Source: Mytilus californianus (lineage: Eukaryota; Mollusca; Bivalvia; Mytilida; Mytilidae). From it: a DNA stretch of 64,000 bases. The first letter of the stretch is position 1. Each line of letters opens with the position of its first letter. Positions 22,708 to 35,011 of this stretch are shown here, in pieces. Both the position numbers and the translations under genes were made by a program. The notes beneath the pieces were generated by a model. The model searched no databases. It saw nothing but the letters and a program-made list of their open reading frames with translations, and was not told where the DNA came from. Location of the stretch: contig NW_026262593.1 of NCBI RefSeq assembly GCF_021869535.1, positions 73,660,822 to 73,724,821 on the forward strand, given 5' to 3'.

Positions 22708-24369
22708 TTAGTATTCGATTTCTGAATATTCCAACTCAAAAATGTTGGCCTTTGTAGCGTGTTTTCTGCCAGCCACGGTGATACAACCTACAAAGATAGT
22801 TCCAGATGATAATAGACCAAGGCTATGCGGAAATTTAATTCCAATGGTACTCATATCATAATAAGTTATTATTTGCCTGTCATAGTTAAGACAATGCAAA
22901 GTATTATTGTTTATATCAGCAACTATAATGGTATCAGAAGGTGTAACTATCAGGTCTCTTGGATTAAACGGTTTCCGCTCCATTTCAAAATCAGGTTGAC
23001 CGGTATATATTTGTATGATATCTCCTAATCGGTCTAAAATTACTACTCTGCCTCTATTGGTAGCATCCACCTTGTCCACTACAAATATATCACCACTATT
23101 GGTACTGGTGATATACATTGGAACAGTGAATAATGGTTTATTGCGGCGGTCAAATTCATACTCCCTAAGACGTTTTCCCTCATGGTTCATCACAATTACA
23201 GTTCGTCTGCCTGTAGCAGGGAAAATTGTGCCATCAGTAATGGTCCCTTAGATAATTTTTCCGTCTTTGGTAATATGGATGGAACTTGGAAACAATGAGC
23301 TTTCCGCATAAATGGAATCTGTTATCTGTCCTGTCTTGGAACTTACTATTTTTAGTTTTTTCCCTATAGTTGCAATAAGGGCATCGTTTGAGACAGTGGC
23401 AGCTAGTCCGAATATTTCTATGTTTAAATTTGAAATAACTTCAGATTTACCCTCAAGTTTGACATGCTGTAATTTTGCTGATACATTATCGGCAATCCAT
23501 ATGGTACCGTCAGAACAAACAGCAATGTAATGAATATGTTTTAGATCTGTAGTGCACTCGTTTGATATTTTGAATTCAATGTTGCCTGGTTGTTCTGCAT
23601 ATAACTTTACGATTTTTCCTGGAATATACGTTGGCATGCTGCTTACGTTAAAGCTACCTGTAGGTGGCATTGCTTTTTCCCCTGATGTTTGAATTTTATC
23701 AACTTGTTCAAAGAAATACCCAAAATCTTTAGTAGTAATCAAATTTTTAACGTTGCCATTTCTCATTTGAATTTGTTTCATTTCTTCTTCAACTTGAAAC
23801 TCTTTTTGTTCAATGGCATTACTTATCGATTTCCATCTATGACTTAATTCTTCCAAAAGCCGATTCTTCTGGGCAAGAATTTCTTTTTTCATTATCGCAT
23901 ATTTATCATTTTCAGCTTCCTTCATCTTCGTCAATTTTTCTTTATCAATGACCAAATTATATAAAATCTCCTCTATTCTCATCTGCTCAGCCTTTAGATT
24001 TTCTCTTTTTTTATTGTATTCTTCGTCTTCAATCAACTGATGACCGTTGTGAACTTTGACCATGCATTTTGGACAGATTAATAGTCTGCATGTTTTACAA
24101 AATAGACAACACACCTGCCCTTTATGTTCGTTACATTTAACTTCACTAAAGGGGAATGCATCTTCAATTTTTCCATGTTTTCCTAACTCTTTAATATCAA
24201 CCACAACGTGCTGACTATCAATTTTTAACTTTGAATGAACGTTGTCCTTACACCGATTACACATTGACACGTCACAATTTAAACATTTCCATCGAATTTT
24301 AGTTCCTCCCTTACAAAAATGACATTCAACTGGAGCTTGTCCTGTTTTTAGGGACTGGGCAGTCGCCAT
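22708..24369 (-). pseudogene. RING-less TRIM-like B-box/coiled-coil/NHL protein with one in-frame stop
   Basis: Single-exon frame of 553 codons from ATG at 24369; an upstream TTG is not needed. Residues 16-54 form a B-box-1-like Cys/His cluster (C16, C19, C29, C32, C37, C40, H45, H54). Residues 79-113 form a second B-box (CNEH...C88..C91..C94, C99, C102, H107, H110). A charged coiled coil follows (~115-210), then a beta-propeller of NHL type (~250 to end; YIAVCSDGTIWIAD, DTIIVADINNNTLHCL). There is no RING finger. Codon 374 is TAA (23250-23248), and the propeller then continues in the same frame for 179 codons without another lesion. Family members act in ubiquitin-linked or RNA-linked regulation and are expanded in bivalve immunity; this assignment is from domains only. 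It is a very young pseudogene, a truncated 373-residue protein, or a sequence error. Confidence 0.85.
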
Positions 24370-24614
24370 TATAGATAATTGCACTTTGTATTTCTTCCCT
24401 TATCCTGTATTTTACGCAATACAAATATCCGTTGTAATTTGTTTTGTGTGCATTTTCTGTGATATACATTTATTCATCATTTTAAATCTTGAGGTTTGAC
24501 AATATCCTCCCAAAAAGTTGAAATAAAAGAAGCATTGAATCGCAGCATTGCCATAAACCTTTTCGTTCTCGATCTTTTTCAGAAAGAATATTGTTATGCA
24601 GTGAATAGAATAGT

Positions 24615-24677
24615 CAACAGAAATGATATTCCACTGGAACTTGTCCTCTTTGTACGGACTGAGCAGACGCCATTTTA
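24615..24677 (-). pseudogene. B-box/NHL gene relic: start region only
   Basis: ATG near 24675 begins MASAQSVQRGQVPVEYHFC and then stops. It matches the first 19 residues of the neighbouring gene, and its leader (GGAAGAAATACAAAGTG) is also conserved. It is a truncated tandem copy immediately upstream of the main gene. Confidence 0.8.
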
Positions 24678-25869
24678 GTTATAAATAAATTCACTTTGTA
24701 TTTCTTCCTTGATCATGTATTGTTACGCTATATGAATAACCGTTGAAATACATATTTATTCACATTTTCTGAAATAAACAGATGTTCATTATTTTAAATG
24801 TCATGGGTGTGAAAAAAAAGTATGAACAAGAATATTTTCAAATATCAAATTTGCAAATTTAACATTTTTATTGGAAATTTTGCATCGGATGATGTCAAAA
24901 AATCTAACGAATTTGTTTCAGAAAGACAATCTATAATTTTCCATTTAACATACATATGGTTTAAATTAAGACTTTCCTTCCTATAAATCTTTTTGGATAA
25001 ATATCAAAACTTGCCAACATATATCCACATTGCGGTTTGAGTTTATCTTTATGTAGTTACAGTTTAGTGATCCGTTTAAAAATAAGCCAAACTATTGGTA
25101 GAAACGCAAAGTACACATATGCTGCAACGGCACTGTGCATTTAAGTCAAGATTGAAATACGTTTCGAAAATGGATCACGTATTTGATAAGTTCAGTGGAA
25201 TCTGGGATTACATATTTAAAAAACACAACGGAATTACTTAAAGATGAGTATGAATATGAACGAGACATTTGTCAAAAATATATTGAGATACCAGAGGTTG
25301 AATGGAGTAAAGATATATGATGGTCTGGATGGGGTTGTGTCTATATGTTTGTAGTCTTTATTTTTACGGGCAATTTTTCCCTCTCCTTTATTTTATGTGC
25401 CCATGATTCTCTATTTTGTGAATTTAGAAATTTTGAACACCAATAACATGATTAATCCCTTTTCTTTGTTCTCGGTCCACCATTCTATATACTGTGAACC
25501 CAAATCCAAGACCCCATATATAGTCATCGAAACCTTTCCCTGAAGTAATTGTAAAGTAATTTGTTAAAAAACTATCTATAGAATGCAAGTCAGTTTCTCG
25601 AAAACTTTATTGAATATTTTCTAAAATTATCTTATCTCATCAAATTTTAATTTTATTTGTCAGTTGTTCCTAGAAAAAAATGTGTTTTAAAAGTATTAAT
25701 TACTGAATTCCTTTTTTGAACGTTTGAAGTTGACTATTCTAATCACTGAATTACTATATTAGTTCTAATAAATATCGAAAATGAAAAGTTTTACTGCTTT
25801 ACAGCGATTCAATATTCCTTTTATGTCGACTTTTAAGGAATATTTTCTTACACATGGCTTTAACATTTA

Positions 25870-27010
25870 TTTAAAATGAAAAAAAATATCTGTAGATTAC
25901 AGAAAATGTAAAAAATATATTTCAACATATATTTGTATTGCGTTAAAATAAAGGACCAAGGAAGAAATACAAGGTGCAATTATTCATAACTATAATGGCG
26001 TCTGCCTAGTCCCTTCAAGCAGGACAAGTTCCAGTGGAATGTCATATCTGTCTGAAATGCATTACCAAGGATCATAAAGGTCATCAGTTAAACCGTCCGT
26101 TTACAAAATGAAAAATTATCGAGAAACTAAGGTTTCAACCCCCTCAGGCTAGGTTGACCTTTTTTAAAGGTTCTTTTTTGTGATATATAGTTCTTTAAAT
26201 TTTCGGCTTTTATACATCCTTGGCTTTCGATATTTAAGAAATGAATGCTTCTTTTTGAAATTTTATTGGGGTGTAAAAGTGTTGACCGAAGCATATTTTA
26301 TATGAAGCGCGAAAGCGTTTCATTTTAAAAATGTGTGCACGATCAACACTTTTACAACCCTATGAAATTACTAAAAGAAGCATTCATTTCTTATAATTAG
26401 ATTTTTATGCTAAGACCATGAAAAAAAAGTTTTATCAAGTTTTTTCTTTTATTTACCTGTGCACTTCTTTGTGGAAGCACGTGTCATGACGAATGTAACA
26501 TTTCATTTTGATATGCAGTTTAAGTTTTGAATGACGCGGGATTGTTGTTAGCCAATCAAACTAACGGATTCTCTTGAAACATAATGTAATGTAATTATTT
26601 TGCTTTAAACGTTCCTGATGAAGCGCTTCGATACGAAATTTATTAAATGTTGTTTTCATTTTTGGATTGAAGACGAAGAATACAAAACGAAAAGAAAAAG
26701 TCTCAAGGCTGAGCAGAGGAGAATAGGGAATATTTTAGAAAAATAGGTCGTTGATAAAGAAGAATTAAAGGAAATCAACGAAGCTGAAAATGTTAAATGT
26801 ACGAAAATCTTAAAAAAGAATTACCAAGAAGAATCGACCTTTGGAAGTAGTAAGCCATAGTTGGAATGCGACAAATAATGCCTGCACACAAAGAGTTTCA
26901 AGTGAAAGAAGAAAGAAAAAAATCAAAAGAAAAATGGCAATGATAAAAATTTGATCAGTACAATTTTTTTTTAGTATTCCTTTGAACAAGTTGATCAAAT
27001 TCAAATATCA
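25870..27010 (+). pseudogene. B-box/NHL gene relic in opposite orientation
   Basis: ATG at 25995 opens MASA then a TAG where the intact copy has Gln, followed by SLQAGQVPVECHIC. A second-B-box remnant (KDHKGHQL) follows at ~26065. After a ~560-bp interruption the coiled coil resumes at ~26671 (DEEYKTKRKSLKAEQRRI) with further stops and frameshifts, ending near FEQVDQIQIS at ~27008. The conserved 5' leader lies just before the ATG. The propeller is absent. Confidence 0.8.
26232..26396. mobile_element. ~165-bp foldback element inside the B-box pseudogene
   Basis: AAGAAATGAATGCTTCTTTT and GTGTAAAAGTGTTGA on the left are mirrored by TCAACACTTTTACA and AAAAGAAGCATTCATTTCTT on the right, giving ~53-bp imperfect arms. 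The centre contains GAAGCGCGAAAGCGTTTC, itself a small hairpin. It lies in the segment that interrupts the pseudogene. Confidence 0.72.
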
Positions 27011-28839
27011 AAGGCGAACATTTGGTATTTTGATTCGTTTTGTCTTTTCCATTGTATCAAGTTATCGAAAAAAAAAGTTTTGATGGTGTGGGTTACTATG
27101 GCAATGGCCACACCTGTGTAGGCAGAAAAGGTAATTCTTTGAACGCTTGATATTGAGTCATTCACCATGCACCCAGTTTCCAACAACTTGCATACAAAAT
27201 GTATAAATGTTTTGTTTGATCTGGAGATATATGGAAAAGTCAACAGAGCAAGGTCATTTCAAGGCGAAAATCTCCAATATTCATATGCTTATATTTAATT
27301 ATCATTGACTTAGTGAAGCATTGAAATGTGTAAATTTGTTATTGTTTGAACAGAACTAATAATTTGATATGAAATAAGTGCATGAATCAACCTGTTAATA
27401 TTTAGCAAATAACATTAAAATAAATAAAAAATACATCTTTTAAATAAAGAAAAACCCTAAAACCCCAAATATTTCAAATAAATTTCTCTTATTAAACACA
27501 AACACATAAATCAAGAATACAGCATATCAAATACTTCAAAGTGTAAATATAAGTTTATGCCACAAAATGGGAAAAGATGGGTTGACGTAATTCTAATAAA
27601 AAATTAGTTGTTTCCATGCCCACAAACATTTCAAATTTCGAAATGGATATTATTTTTGTTGTCAGTTCACCATAACAAACCCCTGATATATAAATAAAGG
27701 AAATCTTAGAGTATGCATTTCTCATTTTCTTTGGTGACGACAGAGAATGACTCTTGATAATCGTTATGAAATGAAATGAAATACATCAGGTAAAGCAGTC
27801 AACATTTATAAACACATCATTAAAAATTTGATACGGAGATATTATAAAACAAACACTTGAAAAATTGTAAAACATACTTATGTAGGTAATAAAAATGTCA
27901 GTTGATTTATCTTTATCTTAATAAAGAAATAGTTATAAATGACCCCGGCTGCATATGCATGACATAGCTTAATTAGTTTTGATTTCACATTTTACGTTAA
28001 TATAGAATAATTGTGAATACAGGAGAGTGATATATAAATGTGTAAAATGTTATATTTTGTGAAGAAACCATCAGCAACTATTTGAAGTAAGTATAGTTTT
28101 TAAAGGCTTGAAGAAAAACTGAATGTTTTGGGTTTTAAAAATGAAATCATTTTATTTTTTCCCCATTTCAAATAGAAGGAGAAACCAACGATTTTTCACA
28201 GTAAGTAAAAAGACATAGTGATATGATAAAAATAGCTGTAATGAATTTTTTCTCTTTGTACTTAAGCATAACATTAAAGGGTAAGTCTTCCATTTTTGTA
28301 AAAGTACATATTTTAAATTTTAACGTACTTATATCTAATATCTTTAACTTAAGTATCTTAAGGAACTGTAAGTTATCGAACGAGACTAAATGATTTAAAC
28401 AGGACAAGTCATGTAATAGGTTTCCGTAATGACTGAAGAACATCTCTTTTCTTTTTTATACTGTCTTCATGAAATGGATAGCCAATCACCACATCTTCTC
28501 ATTTTTGTAAGGTATAGAGTCGTTACCCATGCTGCCATACAACTGATATTTATAAATGTTTTAGTTTAAAGCAGTACGCTTAATGTTTGTTTTGGATTTA
28601 TGATGTGCGTATAAATAGATAGAAACGACTGATTTTACGAGTTTAATCTTGTGATTATACGAATGAACAAACACTTTAAAAATCAAACCAAACATCATGC
28701 ATCAAGACAAAACAAAACACTCTAAACTGGTAAAATTTCTTCCCATGATTTACCCTTCGACAGACCATGTTAACGGAAAAAATGTTATTAATGTAAAAAC
28801 TTTGTCGATTTCACTGGGATATAGTCATGCGCTATACAT

Positions 28840-29110
28840 ATGAATGGTAATGCCGGTTTCCTTAAAAGGTGAAAAAGGTAAAATAACAAAAATACCAAAC
28901 TCCGAGGAAAATTCAAAACGCGGAAAGTCCCTAATCAAATGGCAAAATCAAAAGCTCAAACTTATCAAACGAATGGATAACAACTGTAATATTCCTGACT
29001 TGGTACTATGTAGAAAATGGTGGATTAAACCTGGTTTTATAGCTAACTAAACCTCTCACTTGTATGACAGTCGCACACAATTCCATTATATTGCGAACGA
29101 CAAAAAAAAA
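28840..29110 (+). repeat. Dispersed repeat family D
   Basis: Landmarks CCGAGGAAAATTCAAAACG, GGAAAGTCCCTAATCAAATG, CAAACGAATGGATAACAACTG and TTCCTGACTTGGTAC. Inverted copies lie at 49840-50010 and, more eroded, at 58305-58440 and ~1690-1740. It resembles an abundant repeat I associate with mussel genomes, by memory only. Confidence 0.65.
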
Positions 29111-29168
29111 GAGAATTGGGAGAATTTAACACATTTTTCACGTGGTAGTAGATGTTTAAACTGCGTAT

Positions 29169-29221
29169 GTACTCACAAATTTAACATAAATTCCTTCGGC
29201 CTTTATTAAGTTTGTGAGTAC
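29169..29221. repeat. Hairpin with 16-bp arms
   Basis: GTACTCACAAATTTAA pairs with TTAAGTTTGTGAGTAC (one mismatch) across a 21-bp spacer containing CTTCGGCC. Confidence 0.6.
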
Positions 29222-30227
29222 TTCGGCCAAGTAAACTCATCGATAGCCTCTGATAAGATGTGTTGAATCCAATAATAACGACACATTATCTACACTTGTA
29301 ATAGATCGATAATTTGCGCCGTCGCCGTCTTGCTTGATGATATGTGTCCTTGTATTGTAGAATGAAGTTACAGAGAAAATATATATCCTACAATTACACA
29401 TATCAATATATAAACATGCACATGTGTGAACAAACGTAACTTAACTTGGAGGACTGACCTGTATTATTTTTATAAACTTACATAATTTTTCTAAAGTAAT
29501 AGTATTGTCTGAATTAAATAAACCATATAGAAGAACACATAGAAAAGACAAGCACAAATATATGAATAAACATAAACGACTGTGTTTCTCAATTTGTCTT
29601 TGGTGTCATGTGCTGAATTATCAAACGTACAATATTCATTAAATAATTATTGCCATTAACATAACCAGAAAAGTGGTTTTTATTTTGTCATTTATGATTT
29701 TGCAGGATAACAGTATGGAGAATAAAAGAGGGAAACATGAAAAGAGAGGATGCTTGACTCCAATGCAAGGTTAATCTGATAGCTTTGTATTAAGTTAAAA
29801 ATATAATGAATTGATGCGTCTATTTCTGAAAATAGTTTATTAACTCAAATTATACTCCCAAATAAATACTGTAATTATGCAACTTAAATCATGCAAACAC
29901 AAGAGTGCACCACAGGTGCTTATACATGTAATAGTCGCTCTTCTAATGTCATTGTAGCTCTTTAAAAAAAAACTTATCGAAGTTACCAGGCTTATCAGTT
30001 TGTTACGATAGACGTGCATTTGTCTAGATAAACTCACCACTGGCACTCTATCGAATCAAAATATCTGCAAGGCCAAATAAAATAATCCTAAATAAGTTAA
30101 GCGGAAGTTATCTGTGTGACAGATGACCACGAATATGTTACAATTGTAGTACCAACAATCCAGTCCTCTTAATCACAATGTGACATCCCAGATTTATTAA
30201 CAAATGCTTGTGTACTTACATGAGCAG

Positions 30228-30470
30228 CATTACGGATTACACATGTGGACAGGATCTGCTCACCCTTCCAGAGCATCGGAGATCAACCCTGGTTTTGGTC
30301 ATGTTTGTGCTGCTCAATTTGTAGCTTTCTGTGTTATTTTGTCAACTGTTGTTTGTCTTATCGACGTTTCAGTATTTTTTGCCATGACGTTGCAAGTTTG
30401 TCTTCGATTTTTGAGTTTGAATGACCAGTAGGTATCTTCCGCCTCCTTTTTGCAGTATATATTTATCAAC
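30228..30470 (+). repeat. Dispersed repeat family B
   Basis: Contains ACATGTGGACAGGATCTGCT, CATCGGAGATCA and the tail TTTGAGTTTGAATGACC; diverged from the copies at 20740 and 53395. Confidence 0.7.
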
Positions 30471-31307
30471 CATGTAGTATACTAACTCTGTCAATTAATT
30501 TCAGAACATTTTCGTCAGTAATTGAAAAATTGTCTATTAGGTCAAATGTTAAATATATGATAATAAAGTAAACAAAAGGAAGTGGAGTAAATGAATTGAC
30601 CTTTAAAGCAACTTTTCAAATGTTCCATTTATAATTCTAGACATATATTTGAATATGAATGTATGAGGTAATGTACAATACTTTCCCTATATACTATATA
30701 AGTTGGATTGTTAAAAATATATTTACGGCTAAGGGACAATGTTTTTGAAAATCTTTTATAAAATATTTTGGCAAAAACTTGCATACGATACTTTTGTGTA
30801 CTCTTTGATTCCTAAAAATGATCGGAAGAAGAGTGGATCAAACAAATTAAATGAATTTAATTCAAATATTGAAGTAAAATCAGTCATTTTACTTAATTGT
30901 GTCTTTATATGTGATATCTTAAGCTTTTCAAAGTGGTCTACGCCATCCTGTGTGACTCAACTCAGAGTGTACATTCTTGCATTTAATGAACATCAATTTC
31001 AAAACCAATTTATTAATCAATTTGTTCATTTGTCTTCTGTTTCTTTTTAATGAACACATGGGTTATTATGAATATTAAAACAGTGTTTTATATGTACGTG
31101 TATAATTTGCTCTTTCTATCGTCCAGTTTTAGTAATTCTGATACACACTCGTGCAGGACTCGCTTCTTAAACAATCATAAACCCTCGTATCTGTTGTACC
31201 GTTTAGAAAATTTGAATGACCTTTTGGCTATTTTCAAGGGCATCTGCATGTAACTTTGTCATGTTGTAAATCCAGATGAAGGATTCAAATAGTTGTTTTA
31301 TTTACAG

Positions 31308-31811
31308 CACTTGTACTGATTGTGACAAGAATGTTCCCTAAAATGATGAAAGTAATATTAAAGGAACACGTTACACCAAAATGGTTACATATTAGATACA
31401 CCCGTCACGATTTTCATTTTGTGCTTTCGAAAGACGAAATAGATTTAATGGAAACACTTCCGAATATGGATGATTTCACAGTTGAACTTTGTTATAAAAT
31501 ATTAAGATATGAAGTGGAGATTGATGAACCAACCTGTAAATGGGGAAATATTCCGCACGAGACAGACGTAAAACTATCTGATGATATTCAGAGGATACTT
31601 AATGCGACAAATGATATTGAATCGTTCCAGAGACAAATAATCGGTATAGATTACATCAAAATATATGTAGAGAAAATTGAAAAACTAATAAAAAGAGTGG
31701 ACACATATTACCCGGAATCTGCTTTCCTGGAACTTTATCGTTATATAAGGAATTTGGACAGTAATTCACGTTCGTTTTTGCGGGAATTGACAAAGATCAA
31801 AACAATAACTG
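31308..31811 (+). CDS. HEPN_DZIP3-like exon lacking the Rx4H motif
   Basis: Internal exon of 504 nt with a TTTATTTACAG acceptor and G/GTAAAA donor, phase 1 at both ends. It encodes ~168 residues with the DZIP3-HEPN signature: KILRYEVEIDEPTCKWGN, then TDVKLSDDIQRIL. It aligns with the exon at 34436-35011 (KLLRYFSLIQQPTKGWGN, TDVTIADDVERIR). Where that exon has RNEIAH, this one has NATNDIES, so the RNase-type Arg and His are missing. It may be an additional, non-catalytic HEPN domain of the downstream gene, the remnant of a separate paralogue, or a pseudo-exon; phase permits splicing to 34436. No start exon was identified. Confidence 0.68.
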
Positions 31812-31947
31812 GTAAAATTATAAACATTTTTTCAATTTTAATATTGAATTTGAGCAAATGACAAATGATAATTATGATAGTTAAACGAACAGTTTCGTTC
31901 TACCTCGACGGGTTGCATAACTAACATCTCAATTCCTTCACTTTCAG

Positions 31948-32109
31948 CAGTGCTCAAAACTCATTTTTGACCCTGATGGTTTGTTTGGGTCACCACTTTT
32001 TTCAGAGGCTCAAATTTTGGTGGCCTAAATAGAATTTCAATGGCCCCAACAAAATACAACAATCTCTTAATAATTTTGGCGACTGGGCGACATTTAGTTT
32101 TGAGCACTG
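31948..32109. mobile_element. 162-bp MITE
   Basis: CAGTGCTCAAAACT at the left end and its exact complement AGTTTTGAGCACTG at the right end. Flanks repeat only CAG, so target duplication is uncertain. It is non-coding and sits 136 bp after the HEPN-like exon. Confidence 0.72.
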
Positions 32110-34435
32110 CAGTTTGACAGTAAACAATTTACAATTATTTATGCAACATGATCATTTAATTGAATTGAATTTGACATTCAACAAATGTAATCTCAATACT
32201 ATTAATTGCAAATTAAAAAGGGTTGACCGGGATAAAGAATATAATTCATTTCGGGACCTTTCCCGTTCTGGCAATAAATCCATTGCTAAAGTCGGAGTCC
32301 GTTTGTTTGTTCAGGATGTATAAGGTCGCAGTAACATGCGGTTGGAATGTTAACTTAAATCCGACACTTCGTATGAAGAGGGTGCCACGCTCTCTGCAAG
32401 TTAACGATTCAGAAATTAATACATTTAATTATTACACCAAAGTAGTACTGTTTAATATGTTTTAATATGTAGTTAATGCGTTCAAACATCAATTACGTAC
32501 TTAGGTGAAGCACTTAGTAGGAAACACTTGATATGACTAACAAAAACTTTAGTTTAGCTAGTGTGCTTACTGAACAGTTCACTATCCATCTTTTTTAATT
32601 CTTTGGTGTTTTTTGCACATTACAAACCCAATGAACATGTCATATCTTTACTACTAATAATGATAATGCTTATACAATATAAATAAAAATCACATCATTA
32701 ATAAGACCGAAAACTAATTTCTTGAAAGTTGAAAACTAAATTATAAAATTCTTTTATAAAAGGCACACGTTATAAACAAAGTAAAGCGTCAATGTGCTTC
32801 CAAAATGTCGTATATATGACTTTTTTGTGCAATAAATACTTTTTCACACAAACTGGCTTGGCGGGAGGAAATCTCTGATATTCCAAAATATCACACATTT
32901 AGACCAATCAAAACATTTGAAATAAGACATGTGACAAAATTGCCAATCTTAATTGTTTGTAAAGTTTGCTTCCAAAATGTTGTATGTAAACTTGAAAATG
33001 TTTGTATAACGGCTTTGGGAATCAAACACTTGTAGATTTCTCTATTTCTGTGAAAATAAGGTTGGTTTTTATATTATCCAGAAATGTCCAAGTTTTTATT
33101 AGACAGCCATTTACCAAAATGTTCAAGTTCAAATACAACATTTGGAAGCAAATATTTCTACCAAATTTTCAAATCCTGTTTGTGAGTTTTTTTGTTGTTG
33201 AAAAATTTCTAATTTACTACATTTTGGAAGCCCAGCGACGAAAGTTAAACCTTTCATCAGCACTATTTTTTTTTTTATTAAAGTTCATTGAAGAAATACA
33301 ACCAAATCCGTCGGAAAGGGACTTTTTCTTAGGAAATGGAAAAGGAACACATTATGTTTTTTAATTCTTTAAAATTTGTTCCTGTTTATTGTGCTTTTTA
33401 GGGTCCAGATGAACATCTTAAAAAACAATTTCATTACAATTTTTGTCGGCCTTTTTACCAAAAGAGACACTTTAATTAGAACGTTTCATTATTAGGGGTC
33501 TGATTTATCCTTAACAAAACCTCTTTTCAATTTACATAAATACTCTATCAGCTGTATTGAAAACGGGTTATAGCGACGGTTAATGAGAAGTGAATACTTT
33601 CAAACTACAAAGTATGTATCTGCATGCAATAAATAACCCTATTTACTTATCTATCCTTTATCAATTATAAAGTTTAAAGACAGTTTGGACAAATTTGTCA
33701 AAGTTTGTATAAAAATATAATGACGTCGACACAAATAGCATGTTTCAAGTAGGGACACAATATACTTTGATTCCCCCCAAAAAATCGCTCAAACGGAAAT
33801 TATTATGAGAAATATTAATTTACTTTTTTGTTGACATGTTCTTAAACAAAAAGTCGTCATTCCTATAGGAACCAGCTGTGCTTTTCTTCTTGCCAACGTA
33901 TTCTTTTATTCAAAAAGGCAAACCTCTCATTATAAAACGTTATGTTTTTGATTTTAAAGATAATATTGTCTCATTAAATAATTAAATTTTCACTATAAAA
34001 GTAATGAGATGTGATGAAATTGCCAATAAGACAACTATCTACCAAAGTTCAATGAAGTGGATGTAAGCAATTGTAGACAAACGTACAGTCATTGTTTATT
34101 GCATGTATCTCGTATATGTATATATATCTTGACTGGCATCTAGAAAATAGGATTGACGGTCGATTAAGAGCAAAACTTTACGATATCTATATAGCGTACA
34201 TTTGATTCGTTATAACATTCAAACAACTCATGAATTCGTGCTTGTTTTATGTTACCATAGCTTATTAAAAATGAAAACCGAAGAAACTTATTGAAAACAC
34301 ATATTATGCACACTGGAACAATAAACACATATTAAGCACACTGTAAGAATATCAATTGTTTTCAGCAACAAAAAAGACACTATGATAAATGCCGTATTAT
34401 TTCATATCTTACAAGCTTTTCTTTTTTCTTTCAAG
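32110..34435. other. Intron or intergenic DNA between the HEPN-type exons
   Basis: Holds a family E fragment (32330-32410), repeated GCTTCCAAAATGT motifs in both orientations (32795, 32969, 33218), and an inverted family A fragment (34005-34105). The open frame at 33002-33364 shows no domain and is not called. Confidence 0.5.
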
Positions 34436-35011
34436 TGACACCCCCAATACAGCAGATGGTTACAGCATGTGAACAAAAAGTACATTTTTCTAGAATTTCG
34501 GTTGTAATTATTGATATTTTCCCAACAATTCTCCGGAATATAATCGGAGGAATCAAACCTGCAAACATAATATACCAGCAATGCATTCCAATCTTGCGTA
34601 GTTTCTATACAGACCAGCAGTGTAGCTTATTGAAGTTACAGACAACAAATACATATGATTCATTAGACATTCCGATAATTTATAAACTTTTAAGATATTT
34701 TTCCTTGATACAACAGCCTACAAAAGGATGGGGAAATTTTCCTGACCAAACGGATGTTACCATTGCTGATGATGTTGAACGAATACGCATATTAAGAAAT
34801 GAAATAGCCCATCGCCACAATACAAACATTGAAGACAAACTTTTCGAGGAATATTTTGCAGGATTTCGTGATATTTGTCATAGAATTGATAAGTATTTTT
34901 CCGGCGGCACTGGATATGAACAGAGCATTATTGATTGTAAGACATTTAGTATGGATTTACAAATGAAAAACAAGTACGAAAATGCCCTCAAGGAACTGGA
35001 AAACATGAAAA
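34436..35011 (+). CDS. HEPN/NHL protein, HEPN_DZIP3 domain exon with intact Rx4H
   Basis: Exon of 576 nt, preceded by a pyrimidine-rich TTTCTTTCAAG acceptor and ended by A/GTAAGA; phase 1 at both ends. It encodes ~192 residues: an N-terminal helical part, the family core LLRYFSLIQQPTKGWGN then TDVTIADDVERIR, and RNEIAH at 34795-34812, which fits the HEPN Rx4-6H catalytic motif. A charged helix (YENALKELENMK) ends the exon. HEPN domains of this type are usually dimeric metal-independent RNases or regulators, and the DZIP3-type is abundant in bivalve immune-type proteins. Substrate is unknown. A preceding exon must supply one base; an A would make the first codon ATG. Confidence 0.82.

Larger units (their letters stand above)
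27011..31307. other. AT-rich non-coding region with scattered repeats
   Basis: Holds a family D repeat (28840-29110), a small hairpin (29169-29221) and a family B repeat (30228-30470). No coding exon with domain content was recognised; a 5' exon of the HEPN/NHL gene may lie here but cannot be placed. Confidence 0.5.

Noticed and set aside
30739..31050. 103-residue frame upstream of the HEPN-like exon
   Set aside because: No domain or phase-consistent donor; cannot be supported as the start exon.
33002..33364. 120-residue plus-strand frame between HEPN-type exons
   Set aside because: Phe/Ile-rich AT translation with no domain, no fitting splice sites.
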